This document shows, piece by piece, positions 26,780 to 36,007 of a DNA stretch of 64,000 bases. Where the stretch lies: contig NZ_AZDG01000003.1 in assembly GCF_001434665.1 (NCBI RefSeq), forward strand, positions 62,001-126,000, written 5' to 3'. Source of the stretch: Companilactobacillus tucceti DSM 20183 (GTDB lineage: Bacteria > Bacillota > Bacilli > Lactobacillales > Lactobacillaceae). The position numbers and the translations under genes are program-made. How positions within the stretch are numbered: position 1 is the first letter of the stretch; each line of letters starts with the position of its first letter. The notes beneath the pieces are model-generated. The model was not told where the DNA came from and did not search any database. It saw nothing but the letters and a program-made list of their open reading frames with translations.

Positions 26780-28072
26780 ATGTGCTTAAAAAAAGAAACC
26801 AGAACAAATCTCGTTCAAGCGCTAAAGGAAGGTGTAGTCCCTGCAACAGGATGTACTGAACCTATCGCAGTTGCTTTTGGAGCAGCAAATTGCATGGCAT
26901 ACCTCGAAAACAAAGATATTCAAAAAATAGAAATAAACGTTTCACTAGGTGTAATGAAAAATGCCATGGCGGTAATTGTTCCCGGTACTGGGAAACCTGG
27001 TTTGCTAGTAGCCGCTGCCACTGGTGCAATAGCCGGTGATCCAACAGCTGGCCTCAATGTTATTGCCGGATTAATCAAAGATGATCTTCCAAAAATCAAT
27101 GATTTAGTAGACTCTGGTAAAGTATCAGCAAAAATTGCACCCGTTGACGACAAGCTTTATGTAGAAGTAAGTATTGCTGATAAAAACGATACTGTTACAG
27201 TCAGCATTGCAGGTGGTCATACAAATATATTCTTAATAAAGAAAAACGATAAAGTGATTTTCTCTAAAGAACGTCCTGAACCACAATCAATATCAGCTTC
27301 TCAAGAATTTCTAAAAACAGTTAATCTTCAAGAAGTTTGGGATTTCTGCCAAACTGAGCCTTTAAAAAACTTACAATTCATTAAACAAGCCGCAAAACTT
27401 AATATGGATCTAGCTCATGATGGTCTAACAAATGATTACGGACTAAAGCTAGGAAAATCAATGCGCAATTCACCTCTTCAAAACGGAGCAGATGATTTAT
27501 CAAATAAAATAATCTCCTATTCTTCAGCAGCTTCTGATGCTCGAATGGGAGGATCACAACTACCTGCTATGACTAATTCTGGATCTGGTAATCAAGGGAT
27601 TGCTGCAACCGTTCCTATTTGTGTAACGGCTGATTATACTAAAGCCTCTGAAGAAGAACTCATTAGAGCTTTAGCCTTATCACACTTAACTGCTTTATAT
27701 ATTCACTCATTTTTACCATTACTATCCGCTTATTGTGCCGTTGATTCAGCATCAATGGGTGCTGGAGTCGGTTGCGTTTACCTACTAAAAAATGATTATA
27801 ATGTGGCAGTTTCTACTATTAATAATATGATGGGTGATGCTGTTGGAATGGTTTGCGACGGTGCTGGGTGTTCTTGTGCAATGAAAGTTGCATCATCAGT
27901 ATCATCGATGTACCGATCTATGAACTTAGCCCTTCAAGGTGTAAGTATTCCAGCTAATAATGGACTAGTCAGTGATGATATAGATAAAACTATTCGTGGT
28001 CTAGGAACTTTTGCTACAAAGGGACTAAAAGAAACTAATCCAATAATTTTAGACATTATGATGAATAAATAA
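26780..28072 (+). CDS. L-cysteine desulfidase / UPF0597 family (CyuA/YhaM-like)
   Basis: 430 residues from the ATG eleven bases after AAAGGAT; an ATG three codons earlier abuts the ribosome site. PATGCTEPIAVA near the N-terminus is the family hallmark, and the C-terminal CDGAGCSCAMK with earlier cysteines supplies iron-sulfur ligands. The enzyme splits L-cysteine to pyruvate, ammonia and sulfide; some relatives prefer serine. A cre site lies upstream. A possible 25-codon upstream ORF (26700-26777) ends two bases before this start. Substrate cysteine is likely but not proven. Confidence 0.87.
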   Translation: MCLKKETRTNLVQALKEGVVPATGCTEPIAVAFGAANCMAYLENKDIQKIEINVSLGVMKNAMAVIVPGTGKPGLLVAAATGAIAGDPTAGLNVIAGLIKDDLPKINDLVDSGKVSAKIAPVDDKLYVEVSIADKNDTVTVSIAGGHTNIFLIKKNDKVIFSKERPEPQSISASQEFLKTVNLQEVWDFCQTEPLKNLQFIKQAAKLNMDLAHDGLTNDYGLKLGKSMRNSPLQNGADDLSNKIISYSSAASDARMGGSQLPAMTNSGSGNQGIAATVPICVTADYTKASEEELIRALALSHLTALYIHSFLPLLSAYCAVDSASMGAGVGCVYLLKNDYNVAVSTINNMMGDAVGMVCDGAGCSCAMKVASSVSSMYRSMNLALQGVSIPANNGLVSDDIDKTIRGLGTFATKGLKETNPIILDIMMNK

Positions 28073-28118
28073 AATAAGACCTGCAGTCCAATTTTGGATT
28101 TTGCAGGTCTTATTTTTT
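28073..28118. terminator. Bidirectional terminator between convergent genes
   Basis: AAATAAGACCTGCA pairs with TGCAGGTCTTATTT, with T residues after and A residues before. It serves the desulfidase gene and the convergent UPF0340 gene. Confidence 0.9.
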
Positions 28119-28674
28119 ACTTAATTGGTTCGTAGTTTGCTCTTGGTCCACCGACATATTTAGGGCGTGAACGAAGCGCCGTTACATGAGCCGATCCAAG
28201 AGTTTGAATTGTAGGACGTACAGGAACTTGAACAAACTTAACGTGCATCCCTATAAAGGTATCACCAATATCAAGTCCAGCTTGTGCAGTTACATGTTCT
28301 ACTTCAACAGGATCATTAAATTGTTTAAACGCTTGAATAGATGCTGCACCACCAGCATGTAGAGCTGGAACTACTGAAACTATTTCAAAACCATTATGTT
28401 CTGCTACTGACCGTTCCACTACCAAGCTTCGATTTATATGTTCACAACCTTGAACGGCTAAGTTTATTCCTTTAGGAGATAAGTTAGCTAATATAGTTTT
28501 TATAATAACTTTACCAACATCCAGATTAGAATCTTTTCCGATCTTGCCACCAACTACCTCACTAGTTGAACATCCTAAAACAAACAAGTCTCCATCTTTT
28601 AAATTTGCTTTTTCTAGGACATCCTTCATGATACTATCTAAATCTTTTTCTATTTTATTTAAATCTAACTCCAT
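28117..28674 (-). CDS. UPF0340 / DUF436 protein (YwlG-like)
   Basis: 185 residues of a conserved family (TIGR01440) with no settled function. Hallmarks visible here are [12 protein letters not shown] near the N-terminus, [16 protein letters not shown] in the middle and [16 protein letters not shown] at the C-terminus. It follows an ECF substrate-binding subunit and a pyridoxal kinase gene with gaps of about ten bases, so it is part of the same operon. That placement suggests a link to vitamin B6 or amine metabolism, an inference only. Confidence 0.85.
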   Translation of the reverse strand: MELDLNKIEKDLDSIMKDVLEKANLKDGDLFVLGCSTSEVVGGKIGKDSNLDVGKVIIKTILANLSPKGINLAVQGCEHINRSLVVERSVAEHNGFEIVSVVPALHAGGAASIQAFKQFNDPVEVEHVTAQAGLDIGDTFIGMHVKFVQVPVRPTIQTLGSAHVTALRSRPKYVGGPRANYEPIK

Positions 28675-28685
28675 AAAAACACTCC

Positions 28686-29186
28686 CTAAACCAAGTTAGG
28701 TCTGAATTTAACTAAACTTTCAACAATAAGTAATGTTACTGCCATACCAAATCCAACTTGAATAATATTACTAAATATAGAAGCAATACCTGCAGGCCAA
28801 CCAAATAATAATGCGGTTGCCAAACAATACCCAACTACCATAATTACGCTTCCGATAAGTAATGGAACAATTGTTGTCTTAATTCTCTTATTTCTTTCTG
28901 GTGTAAAGTAAGCTACCGCTGCACCTTGAAGACCATGAATGATCAATGAGAAAAGACACCATTGTGGATATCCTGAAATTATATCGATCAAGAATCCACT
29001 AACAGCACCGACCGTGAATCCCATTGGGTTACCAAATAAAATTGCACTAGTATAAATACCTACTTCACAAAGAGTAACGATTCCCTTTGTAGCAGGAACT
29101 GGAATAACAACAAGTAATGAAAGACTGACCGTCATAGCAATTAAAATAGCTGCTAAAGTTATTTGTTTTACTGAATTATTTTTCAT
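28686..29186 (-). CDS. ECF transporter substrate-capture (S) subunit, probably for pyridoxine-type vitamin
   Basis: 166 residues with about five or six hydrophobic segments, matching the size of ECF S proteins. The N-terminal helix [18 protein letters not shown] has the small-residue AxxxA pattern used to dock on the shared Ecf[24 protein letters not shown] resembles the HMP/pyridoxine-type S group. Context between a pyridoxal kinase and UPF0340, under a PdxR-type regulator, points to vitamin B6 (PdxU-like). The shared ECF energising module is not in the window. Confidence 0.8.
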   Translation of the reverse strand: MKNNSVKQITLAAILIAMTVSLSLLVVIPVPATKGIVTLCEVGIYTSAILFGNPMGFTVGAVSGFLIDIISGYPQWCLFSLIIHGLQGAAVAYFTPERNKRIKTTIVPLLIGSVIMVVGYCLATALLFGWPAGIASIFSNIIQVGFGMAVTLLIVESLVKFRPNLV

Positions 29187-29196
29187 CGATTCACTC

Positions 29197-29982
29197 CTAA
29201 TGACGATATGCGCCTTGCCAGACGCTACCTAATTGAGAATTTATTTTTATTCCTTTTTTAATTCCTTGACGCACAAATCTTTTTGCAAAATTAACAGCTT
29301 CTGGCAATGATTGACCAGTTGCTAATTCAGCAGTAATAACCGCAGAAAAAGTACATCCCGCACCATCCGTGGCTAAATTATTAATTTTGGATCCCTCAAA
29401 CCAGTAATCGATATCTTCACATCTCAAATAATCTATTGCTTGATCGCCAGGAAATCTATTACCACCTTTGATCACTACGTTTTTACAACCAGTTTTTTGT
29501 ATTCTTTTGGCTGCTTCTCTAACATCATCTTTAGTAGTAATTTTTGATAATCCACTTAATTGTTTTGCCTCTTCTAAATTAGGTGTCACAACATATGCTA
29601 ATGGCAACAATCTTTCTTTCATCAAATCTAGATAATCAGACTTTATCTGACTATCTCCTTCTTTAAAGACTAAAACTGGATCTACGATCAATTTCAAATC
29701 GTATTGTTCCAACTTATTGCAAATTATTTTCAAAGCCGCAGTATCTCCTAATAATCCGGTTTTAGCAAAATGAATCGGCAATTGATCTAAGATAGAATCC
29801 AATTGTTGCAGTATCACGGCCGAATTTATCTGATTTAATATAACTTCATTATTTATGATCGATGCAATACTTGTTAGTGCACTGACACCAAATACATCCA
29901 ATTCTTCAAATGTTTTTAAATCAGCTTGAATACCGCCACCAGCTAAACTGTCTGACCCAGCTATAGTTAAAACATCTTCCAT
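29197..29982 (-). CDS. pdxK: Pyridoxal kinase (ThiD-like type) / HMP kinase family
   Basis: 261 residues from the ATG after GAGGAGG; the TTG one codon earlier is less likely. The ribokinase fold opens with LTIAGSDSLAGGGIQADLKTF. The anion hole GAGCTFSAVI includes the cysteine-containing GAGC form of ThiD-like pyridoxal kinases, with D-G before it. It phosphorylates pyridoxal or pyridoxine with ATP. HMP-phosphate kinase activity (ThiD) is the alternative. The divergent PdxR gene and the ECF subunit favour B6 salvage. Confidence 0.82.
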   Translation of the reverse strand: MEDVLTIAGSDSLAGGGIQADLKTFEELDVFGVSALTSIASIINNEVILNQINSAVILQQLDSILDQLPIHFAKTGLLGDTAALKIICNKLEQYDLKLIVDPVLVFKEGDSQIKSDYLDLMKERLLPLAYVVTPNLEEAKQLSGLSKITTKDDVREAAKRIQKTGCKNVVIKGGNRFPGDQAIDYLRCEDIDYWFEGSKINNLATDGAGCTFSAVITAELATGQSLPEAVNFAKRFVRQGIKKGIKINSQLGSVWQGAYRH

Positions 29983-30034
29983 CAATTCACCTCCTCATAA
30001 CAATAAGTATTGCTTTAGGTAGCGATTACTACAA

Positions 30035-30067
30035 CATCCAATTGGCTTGTTTTTTTTCCATCCAATT
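30035..30067 (+). promoter_or_regulatory. Direct repeats, candidate PdxR binding sites
   Basis: CATCCAATT occurs at 30035-30043 and 30059-30067, exactly 24 bases apart. The second copy overlaps the spacer of a promoter for the regulator gene (TTGTTT, 17 bases, TATACT at 30071-30076). MocR-type PdxR proteins are known to bind direct repeats in such divergent regions. Confidence 0.65.
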
Positions 30068-30103
30068 ATTATACTGAAGAAAAAAGTCTAAGGGTGTTCA
30101 TTA

Positions 30104-31504
30104 ATGATAAATTGGTATGACGACTTGCCAGATACAAAGCCTAAATACTTAGCAATAACCAAATTGATTCGCAGTTTGATTCAAGAAGAAAAATTACTTC
30201 CGGGTCAAAGACTGCCTTCAGAGAGAAAATTGGCAGATGTTTTTAAAGTCGATCGCTCAACAGTTACCAGAGCATTACTTGAACTCTCATCATCTGGCTT
30301 ATTGATCAAAAAAAGTGGTAGTGGGACTTTTGTTTCCCCACTACCACAGATCCATTCCACAACAAGAAAAGTCGATTGGAATTTATTTTTAGAAAATCAT
30401 GAAACAACTTACTCCTCATATCAAAGTAAAATAACTCAGGCCAGAGCACTAAATAACCATACCCTTTTGGACGGTGCCGGTAACGAACTACCTATGGAGT
30501 TAATACCTCATTTAGGTTCACTACAAATCAACTGGCAAAACTTCTTAATAGCTCAAAAGCAATCCCAAGATGCAGGTTATCTACCACTGATTCAAACAAT
30601 CAGCGAAATGCATGAAAAAAGAAATCAATTCAAATTAAATAATCAGAGTTTATTAGTAACAGGTGGAGCTCAGCAGTCCTTGTTGTTAATATTACGCAGT
30701 CTTTTACAAATTGGGGATTCTGTTGCCTTTGCTCAGCCATCATACTTTAATTCAAGTGCTATTTTTAAAACTGTTGGTATAAGAACTTTTCCTATTCCTC
30801 TAACTTCCTCAGGAATAGATATAGATGTACTGGAAAAAGTGATCCTAAAGCATCGCATAAAACTACTGATTTTAAATCCAACATTTCAAAATCCAACTGG
30901 AGAAATATTTTCACTTGAACAAAGACAAAGAATACTTAAAATCTGTCAAGATTACCAAATAGCCATTATTGAAGATGACGTTTTTGGCTGGTTAGTTGAT
31001 TCTAAGGACGAAGTCCCTACATTTAAGTCACTGGCTCCAGAAAATGTAATTTACATAAGTTCTCTTTCAAAATTGCTGGGGTCAAGCACTAGAATCGGAT
31101 GGATAGTTGCCCCCCAAGCAATCGGCCAAAGATTATTACAGGTTCAAAAGAAATTAGATATTGTTCCTAGTATGTTGGCACAAGTCATGGCTAATTTAGC
31201 TTTAAACGACAAGTCATTTAATTCGGAAATAACTACCTTGAAATTAGAACTAGCTGAACATCGACATATAGTCAGTCAAATATTCTATGAATTACGTCCT
31301 AACTGGCACTTCTCATCCCCTAAGGGTGGATTTTATTTATGGGTCAAACAAGATGATCCAGAAATATTTGAAAATCTCCTCAAAAAAGACATTCTGGTCA
31401 AACCTGGACCAATTTACGGTGCCACAAAAGAAAACTTTAGATTCAATTTTGCTAATTTTAATAAAGATGAGTTAGAACAATTAAGTACTAGATTAAAGAA
31501 ATAG
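30104..31504 (+). CDS. pdxR: MocR-type GntR/aminotransferase regulator, PdxR-like
   Basis: 466 residues. The N-terminal GntR winged helix (residues about 10-75, LPGQRLPSERKLADVFKVDRSTVTRALLEL) is fused to a fold-type I aminotransferase domain. The PLP-binding site includes the lysine in YISSLSKLLGSSTRIGW and the NPTFQNPTGE segment. Such proteins sense PLP and control vitamin B6 synthesis or salvage. It is divergent from the pyridoxal kinase operon and has paired direct repeats in between. PdxR rather than GabR or TauR is chosen from the neighbours. Confidence 0.87.
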   Translation: MINWYDDLPDTKPKYLAITKLIRSLIQEEKLLPGQRLPSERKLADVFKVDRSTVTRALLELSSSGLLIKKSGSGTFVSPLPQIHSTTRKVDWNLFLENHETTYSSYQSKITQARALNNHTLLDGAGNELPMELIPHLGSLQINWQNFLIAQKQSQDAGYLPLIQTISEMHEKRNQFKLNNQSLLVTGGAQQSLLLILRSLLQIGDSVAFAQPSYFNSSAIFKTVGIRTFPIPLTSSGIDIDVLEKVILKHRIKLLILNPTFQNPTGEIFSLEQRQRILKICQDYQIAIIEDDVFGWLVDSKDEVPTFKSLAPENVIYISSLSKLLGSSTRIGWIVAPQAIGQRLLQVQKKLDIVPSMLAQVMANLALNDKSFNSEITTLKLELAEHRHIVSQIFYELRPNWHFSSPKGGFYLWVKQDDPEIFENLLKKDILVKPGPIYGATKENFRFNFANFNKDELEQLSTRLKK

Positions 31505-31544
31505 TAGTATATTTAAATATAACTATTTCAATTAGGGGTATAAC

Positions 31545-33311
31545 ATGGTGAGCTTTAGAGAATTCAAATCATTAAACCAGATATTTTGGTCAAATTTTTG
31601 GAAATACAGTCAGATTATCATTTTAGTGGAATTATCCATTAATTTAATTGTCATTCCAGTTCTGAATACACTAACTAATGCAATTTTGGATCTAGGAAAC
31701 GTCAATTATATTTCTTATACAAATATTTTAAGTCTGATCACGGGTAAACCCTTAGTAATACTAGGTTTATTGTTGATATTACTACTTATTCTTATATTGA
31801 TATTTAGCCAATTCACTTTACTTTTAAATAGTTTTCAAGCTATTAAATCTAATGCAAATCTGCGTTGGCGTGACTATTTTAAAGATGTTTTTAGAAATGT
31901 CTACCAACTATCATTCAAAGGATTTGGATTCTTTCTATTATACTTTCTCATCGTTATGCCAATTGGAGACATTGGCTTTTACTCTAATTTATTAAATAAA
32001 GTTAAGATTCCTGAATTTATTCTTGATTGGATCTTTACAGAACACTTCTATTTAGGCGCACTTATAGTTGTTTTATACTTAGTAATTTTTTACATCGGTT
32101 TAAGATGGTTGTTTGTCTTACCAGCAATGATTTTTGAAAACAAAACTATTAGTCAATCAATCAAATATAGTTGGAGAAAAACCAAAAATCGCACGCTTCA
32201 TTATCTAGGTATACTCTTAGTAATTATCATTATTGTTCCCTTTGTATTTGAAGGACTTTTATTATTGATTGTTGGTCTACAATGGTTGATCGATAAAATA
32301 CCATTTATCAGATTCCCTATGGCAATAGTTAATATGACTGCTGTTCAAATAATTAATTATTCGGCTAGTATATACGGTACATCTATCGCCGCATTAATAA
32401 TCCTAAGTAATACTAAAACAACTTACTTTGAATCACATAACAAAAACAAATCACATAAGTGGTTCTGGGCATTACTTGCTGCTGGTATTTTATTCAGTTT
32501 CATGAGTTACAATACTGTATATTTTAAGGGCTGGTTATTAGATAGACCCGTTACAATATCCCATCGCGGAGTCGATGATGGTAATGGTGTTCAAAATTCA
32601 ATTCCCGCATTAAAAGAAACGTCTAAAGAAAATCCAACATATATTGAAATGGATATTCAAGAAACAAAGGATCATAAATATGTGGTTTACCACGACACCA
32701 CCCTCAAGGGACTTGCTGGAATTAATAAAAAGCCAAGTCAAATGACTTTAAATCAACTTAAACGAGTTCAAATTCATGAAAATGGTAAAACCGCCTATAT
32801 TGCAAGTTTTGATGACTATTTAAAAACAGCTACCAAGTTACATCAAAAATTACTAATTGAATATAAAGATGTAAAAGGAAACGGCCCTGATTTTGTTAAA
32901 AACTTTGCCCATAAATACGATCGGCAATTGCAGCATAACGGCGATATGGTACATTCCCTAGACTACGATTATATTCAAGAGAGTAAAAAGTATATGCCAC
33001 ACGTTCCTGCCAGCTATATTCTTTCATATAACTTATCTGGAGTCCCCAAAACACATGCGAATGCTTTTACGATGGAATACACAACATTAAATTCCACATT
33101 TATCGACGGAGCACATGCAATGAATAAAAGCGTATTTGCCTGGACTGTTAATGATACTAACGTCATGGATCAAATGATGTTTTTAGATGTAGATGGAATT
33201 ATTACAGATAATCTGTCAGATTTAAAAAAGGAGATCAAAAGTAATTTTGACGAAACGTCTTACTCTACTAGAATATTAAATTATATAGTTCAAATGCAGA
33301 GTCCATTTTAA
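31545..33311 (+). CDS. Membrane-bound glycerophosphodiester phosphodiesterase
   Basis: 588 residues. The N-terminal 325 residues hold about seven membrane segments of the GPDPase_memb type. The C-terminal GDPD domain begins at SHRGVDDGNGVQNSIPALKE, with the catalytic pair in HRG and YHD (YVVYHDTTLKG) and metal ligands EMDIQ; it ends AWTVND and DGIITDNL. It hydrolyses glycerophosphodiesters, probably lipoteichoic acid or lipid headgroups, at the membrane. ATG follows AGGGGT. It ends at a strong terminator. Confidence 0.92.
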   Translation: MVSFREFKSLNQIFWSNFWKYSQIIILVELSINLIVIPVLNTLTNAILDLGNVNYISYTNILSLITGKPLVILGLLLILLLILILIFSQFTLLLNSFQAIKSNANLRWRDYFKDVFRNVYQLSFKGFGFFLLYFLIVMPIGDIGFYSNLLNKVKIPEFILDWIFTEHFYLGALIVVLYLVIFYIGLRWLFVLPAMIFENKTISQSIKYSWRKTKNRTLHYLGILLVIIIIVPFVFEGLLLLIVGLQWLIDKIPFIRFPMAIVNMTAVQIINYSASIYGTSIAALIILSNTKTTYFESHNKNKSHKWFWALLAAGILFSFMSYNTVYFKGWLLDRPVTISHRGVDDGNGVQNSIPALKETSKENPTYIEMDIQETKDHKYVVYHDTTLKGLAGINKKPSQMTLNQLKRVQIHENGKTAYIASFDDYLKTATKLHQKLLIEYKDVKGNGPDFVKNFAHKYDRQLQHNGDMVHSLDYDYIQESKKYMPHVPASYILSYNLSGVPKTHANAFTMEYTTLNSTFIDGAHAMNKSVFAWTVNDTNVMDQMMFLDVDGIITDNLSDLKKEIKSNFDETSYSTRILNYIVQMQSPF

Positions 33312-33312
33312 G

Positions 33313-33343
33313 AAGAATCGGCCAACTTGGTCGGTTCTTTTTT
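33313..33343 (+). terminator. Terminator after the GDPD gene
   Basis: AGAATCGGCC pairs with GGTCGGTTCT (wobble pairs included) over a short AACTT loop, followed by T residues. Confidence 0.85.
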
Positions 33344-33492
33344 ATAATTAAAATGATTGGTATATATACAAATCTCTGTAAAGTAAGCATTAAATAATAA
33401 TTGGGCTGATTGTTTTATTTAAAATTTGTATGGACCTATAATTACGTTTGATTAAAAGATAAGAGCATTTATTGCTAAGGGAGATGTTAATC

Positions 33493-35712
33493 ATGCGCAT
33501 TAAAAAGTCTAAACTTTTAATTGCGATGGTAACAGTAATATTGGCCCTTTTAACATGGATGGTTCCAACTTCTGAAACTGCTCGTGCCGCGAATACCAAT
33601 ACCCAACCGCTATCATCGATTCCAACCTCCGGACTTGGTGCCGGTGATGCTATCTTAACAAATTCAAGTGGCAAACCTGTCCAAGTTGGAGACACAATGT
33701 ATACCTGGGAAAAATTTTCAGTAAAGTATGAATGGTCTATTGCAGATGGCGTACAAATTCAAGCCGGTGATACTGCAACGTTTACCTTGCCAGACGATTT
33801 TAGTTCTAGTGGTGACTTGACTAATATCCCAATGTATAACGATGAAGGCCTTCAAATTGGTACTTTCAGTGTTAAAGCTGGTGAAAAAACTGGTACTATA
33901 ACATTCAACGATGCTTTATCATCTACATCACATGATAGAAAAGGTACCATCAATATTAGTGGTCATGGTACACAAACCAGTACTACAAATCCAGGCCATT
34001 TTGATTGGACTGTCAATAAAATAGGCTGGCTATATGACTACGATGAAGATGGTTTACCACAGAATGTTGTTTGGAATATTGCCTTTAATCCTAACGGTGA
34101 AAAATTAACCAACGTTGTTATTGTCGATACTTTAGGATCCGGACAAACTTATGTTGATAGTAGTGTTTATGCTCCTGCTGGTTCATACAATGAAAATGGT
34201 GTATTTGAGCCAAACGGAACTTACCTATCACCTAAAGTGACTGTTTCTGGTAATAAAGTGATTTTTGATTTTGGTGATGTTGATACCGCCGTCGATATGA
34301 CCTTTAGAGTTAAAATTGAAGCTGATAAAAATGCCCCAAATAATTGGTCAGATAACGCCTCCTTATCATCTGATCAAGTACATTCAGATGTTACTGCTGA
34401 TGTAAATTGGGGTGGTTCTGGTACTGGTACCGGTAATTCTCTTGGAAACTTTGTTTTTCAAAAGAGCAATTTTGAAGGTAACCCACTTACTGGTGCTGTT
34501 TATCAACTAACTGATTATAAAGGAAACATTATTGAGGACAATCTTACTACTGATGAAAATGGTCAATTTAGAGTAGGAAATCTACCTATTGGTACATATG
34601 TACTTAAAGAGATTAAAGCTCCAAATGGCTATCAGTTAAACCAAAATTCAATCACATTCAGTGTTATGGGTAGTACAAGTATACCTATCGAATTATCACA
34701 ATCAGATGAGCCTATTCGTGGTTCGCTATCCATAATTAAGTACGCTGCTGATACAAATAAGGCCCTTGCTGGAGCAGTATATGATTTATATGATTCAAAT
34801 GATAATATTGTCCGTCCAGATTTGACTACTGACGAAAATGGATCTATCAAAGTAGGTGATTTACCTATTGGTACATATCATTTGATTGAGACAAAAGCCC
34901 CTGAAGGTTATCAAATCAACGAAACACCTATCTATTTTGACTTAACAAGTGATAATACAAATCTTAACTACGAAGCTGTTGATTATCCTATTTCATCCGG
35001 TGACCACGAGTTTGGTAACTTTGAACTAACTAAAACAAATACAAGCACCGGATTGGGTGTACCAAATGCCCTATATGAATTAAGGGATGCTCAAGGACAA
35101 GTTATTAGCAATGTAAAAACTGGCAAAGACGGTATATTCTATATGTCAGGACTTTCTGCCGGGAAATACTCATTAGTAGAAATTGAAGCTCCTGAAGGAT
35201 ATACATTAGATAAAACTCCAATTAACTTTGAAGTAAAAGCTGACAAGACAACTCAAGTATCTGCAAAAGATAATCCAGAATTACCAACAAATCCAGGTGT
35301 AACTCCTCCTGTTGAACCTGAACCTGAACCAGAACCTGAAGAGCCCGAGGAACCTGAAAAACCTGGTGTAACTCCTCCTATTGAACCTGAACCAGAACCT
35401 GAAGAGCCTGAGGAACCTGAAAAACCTGGTGTTATTCCTCCTACAACTGGTCCTGAAGAACCCGGTGATCAAAATGATGAAGATGTTCCTAGTGTTAAAC
35501 CAACACCTTCTCCATCAGAGCCTATAAAACCAGGCCAACCTGGAGTAATCACTGAACCTAGCTTCCCTGAAGTAACACTTCCTGGAAATGTTTCCACAGG
35601 AAAAGGCAGATTACCACAAACTAGTGATATCAAAGATACATGGATCATTATCGTTGGATTTGCAGTTGTAATGTTTATTCTTGGACGTATAATTCGTAAA
35701 TTTGATCGATAA
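33493..35712 (+). CDS. SpaA/Cna-B-type LPXTG cell-wall adhesin
   Basis: 739 residues from the ATG nine bases after AAGGGAG. A signal peptide ends near RAANT. An N-terminal collagen-binding-like Ig region is followed by three SpaA/Cna-B repeats, each with a GAVYxL or NALYEL start and a GTYxLxExxAPxGY end. A Pro/Glu-rich wall spacer (about residues 606-650) precedes the sortase motif LPQTS, a hydrophobic stretch and a basic tail. It should be covalently anchored by a housekeeping sortase. Ligand unknown; no sortase gene or pilin partners are adjacent. Confidence 0.92.
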   Translation: MRIKKSKLLIAMVTVILALLTWMVPTSETARAANTNTQPLSSIPTSGLGAGDAILTNSSGKPVQVGDTMYTWEKFSVKYEWSIADGVQIQAGDTATFTLPDDFSSSGDLTNIPMYNDEGLQIGTFSVKAGEKTGTITFNDALSSTSHDRKGTINISGHGTQTSTTNPGHFDWTVNKIGWLYDYDEDGLPQNVVWNIAFNPNGEKLTNVVIVDTLGSGQTYVDSSVYAPAGSYNENGVFEPNGTYLSPKVTVSGNKVIFDFGDVDTAVDMTFRVKIEADKNAPNNWSDNASLSSDQVHSDVTADVNWGGSGTGTGNSLGNFVFQKSNFEGNPLTGAVYQLTDYKGNIIEDNLTTDENGQFRVGNLPIGTYVLKEIKAPNGYQLNQNSITFSVMGSTSIPIELSQSDEPIRGSLSIIKYAADTNKALAGAVYDLYDSNDNIVRPDLTTDENGSIKVGDLPIGTYHLIETKAPEGYQINETPIYFDLTSDNTNLNYEAVDYPISSGDHEFGNFELTKTNTSTGLGVPNALYELRDAQGQVISNVKTGKDGIFYMSGLSAGKYSLVEIEAPEGYTLDKTPINFEVKADKTTQVSAKDNPELPTNPGVTPPVEPEPEPEPEEPEEPEKPGVTPPIEPEPEPEEPEEPEKPGVIPPTTGPEEPGDQNDEDVPSVKPTPSPSEPIKPGQPGVITEPSFPEVTLPGNVSTGKGRLPQTSDIKDTWIIIVGFAVVMFILGRIIRKFDR

Positions 35713-35714
35713 TA

Positions 35715-35890
35715 GAGCGTGACAAAAAATGAGTTTGGGACAAAACCATTTTTTCCTTAAACATGCAGCATAAACGTGCGACAAAACATAGCTTTTTCCG
35801 CTTAAAACAAAAGAGTCCAGTAATCCAAAATCGGATTACTGGACTCTTTTGCCTTAATGCTCGAAAGCTGAACATGTTTTGTCCCACTCT
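35715..35890. repeat. Dispersed structured intergenic repeat, family B, copy 1
   Basis: It shares ACATAGCTTTTT, CGCTTAAAACAAA, CTTAATGCTCGAAAGCTG and ACATGTTTTGTC with the copies at 43029 and 44401. A central perfect hairpin (GAGTCCAGTAATCC with its complement) carries sequence different from the other copies, and the outer arms GACAAAACAT/ATGTTTTGTC pair. It probably also terminates the adhesin transcript. Confidence 0.8.
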
Positions 35891-36007
35891 GTCTTATTTA
35901 TCTTTCCATATATAATTATGCACGGATTTTTGAACCAATACAAGACTGTTATTTAATGACATAACGTAATATCATTTAATATCTAAAATGGTTATGGAGG
36001 GCAATAG

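Noticed and set aside
35290-35450. Tandem DNA repeat or CRISPR-like array in the adhesin gene
   Set aside because: The periodic pattern is the codon-level result of a Pro/Glu wall-spanning spacer. There are no spacers of CRISPR type.
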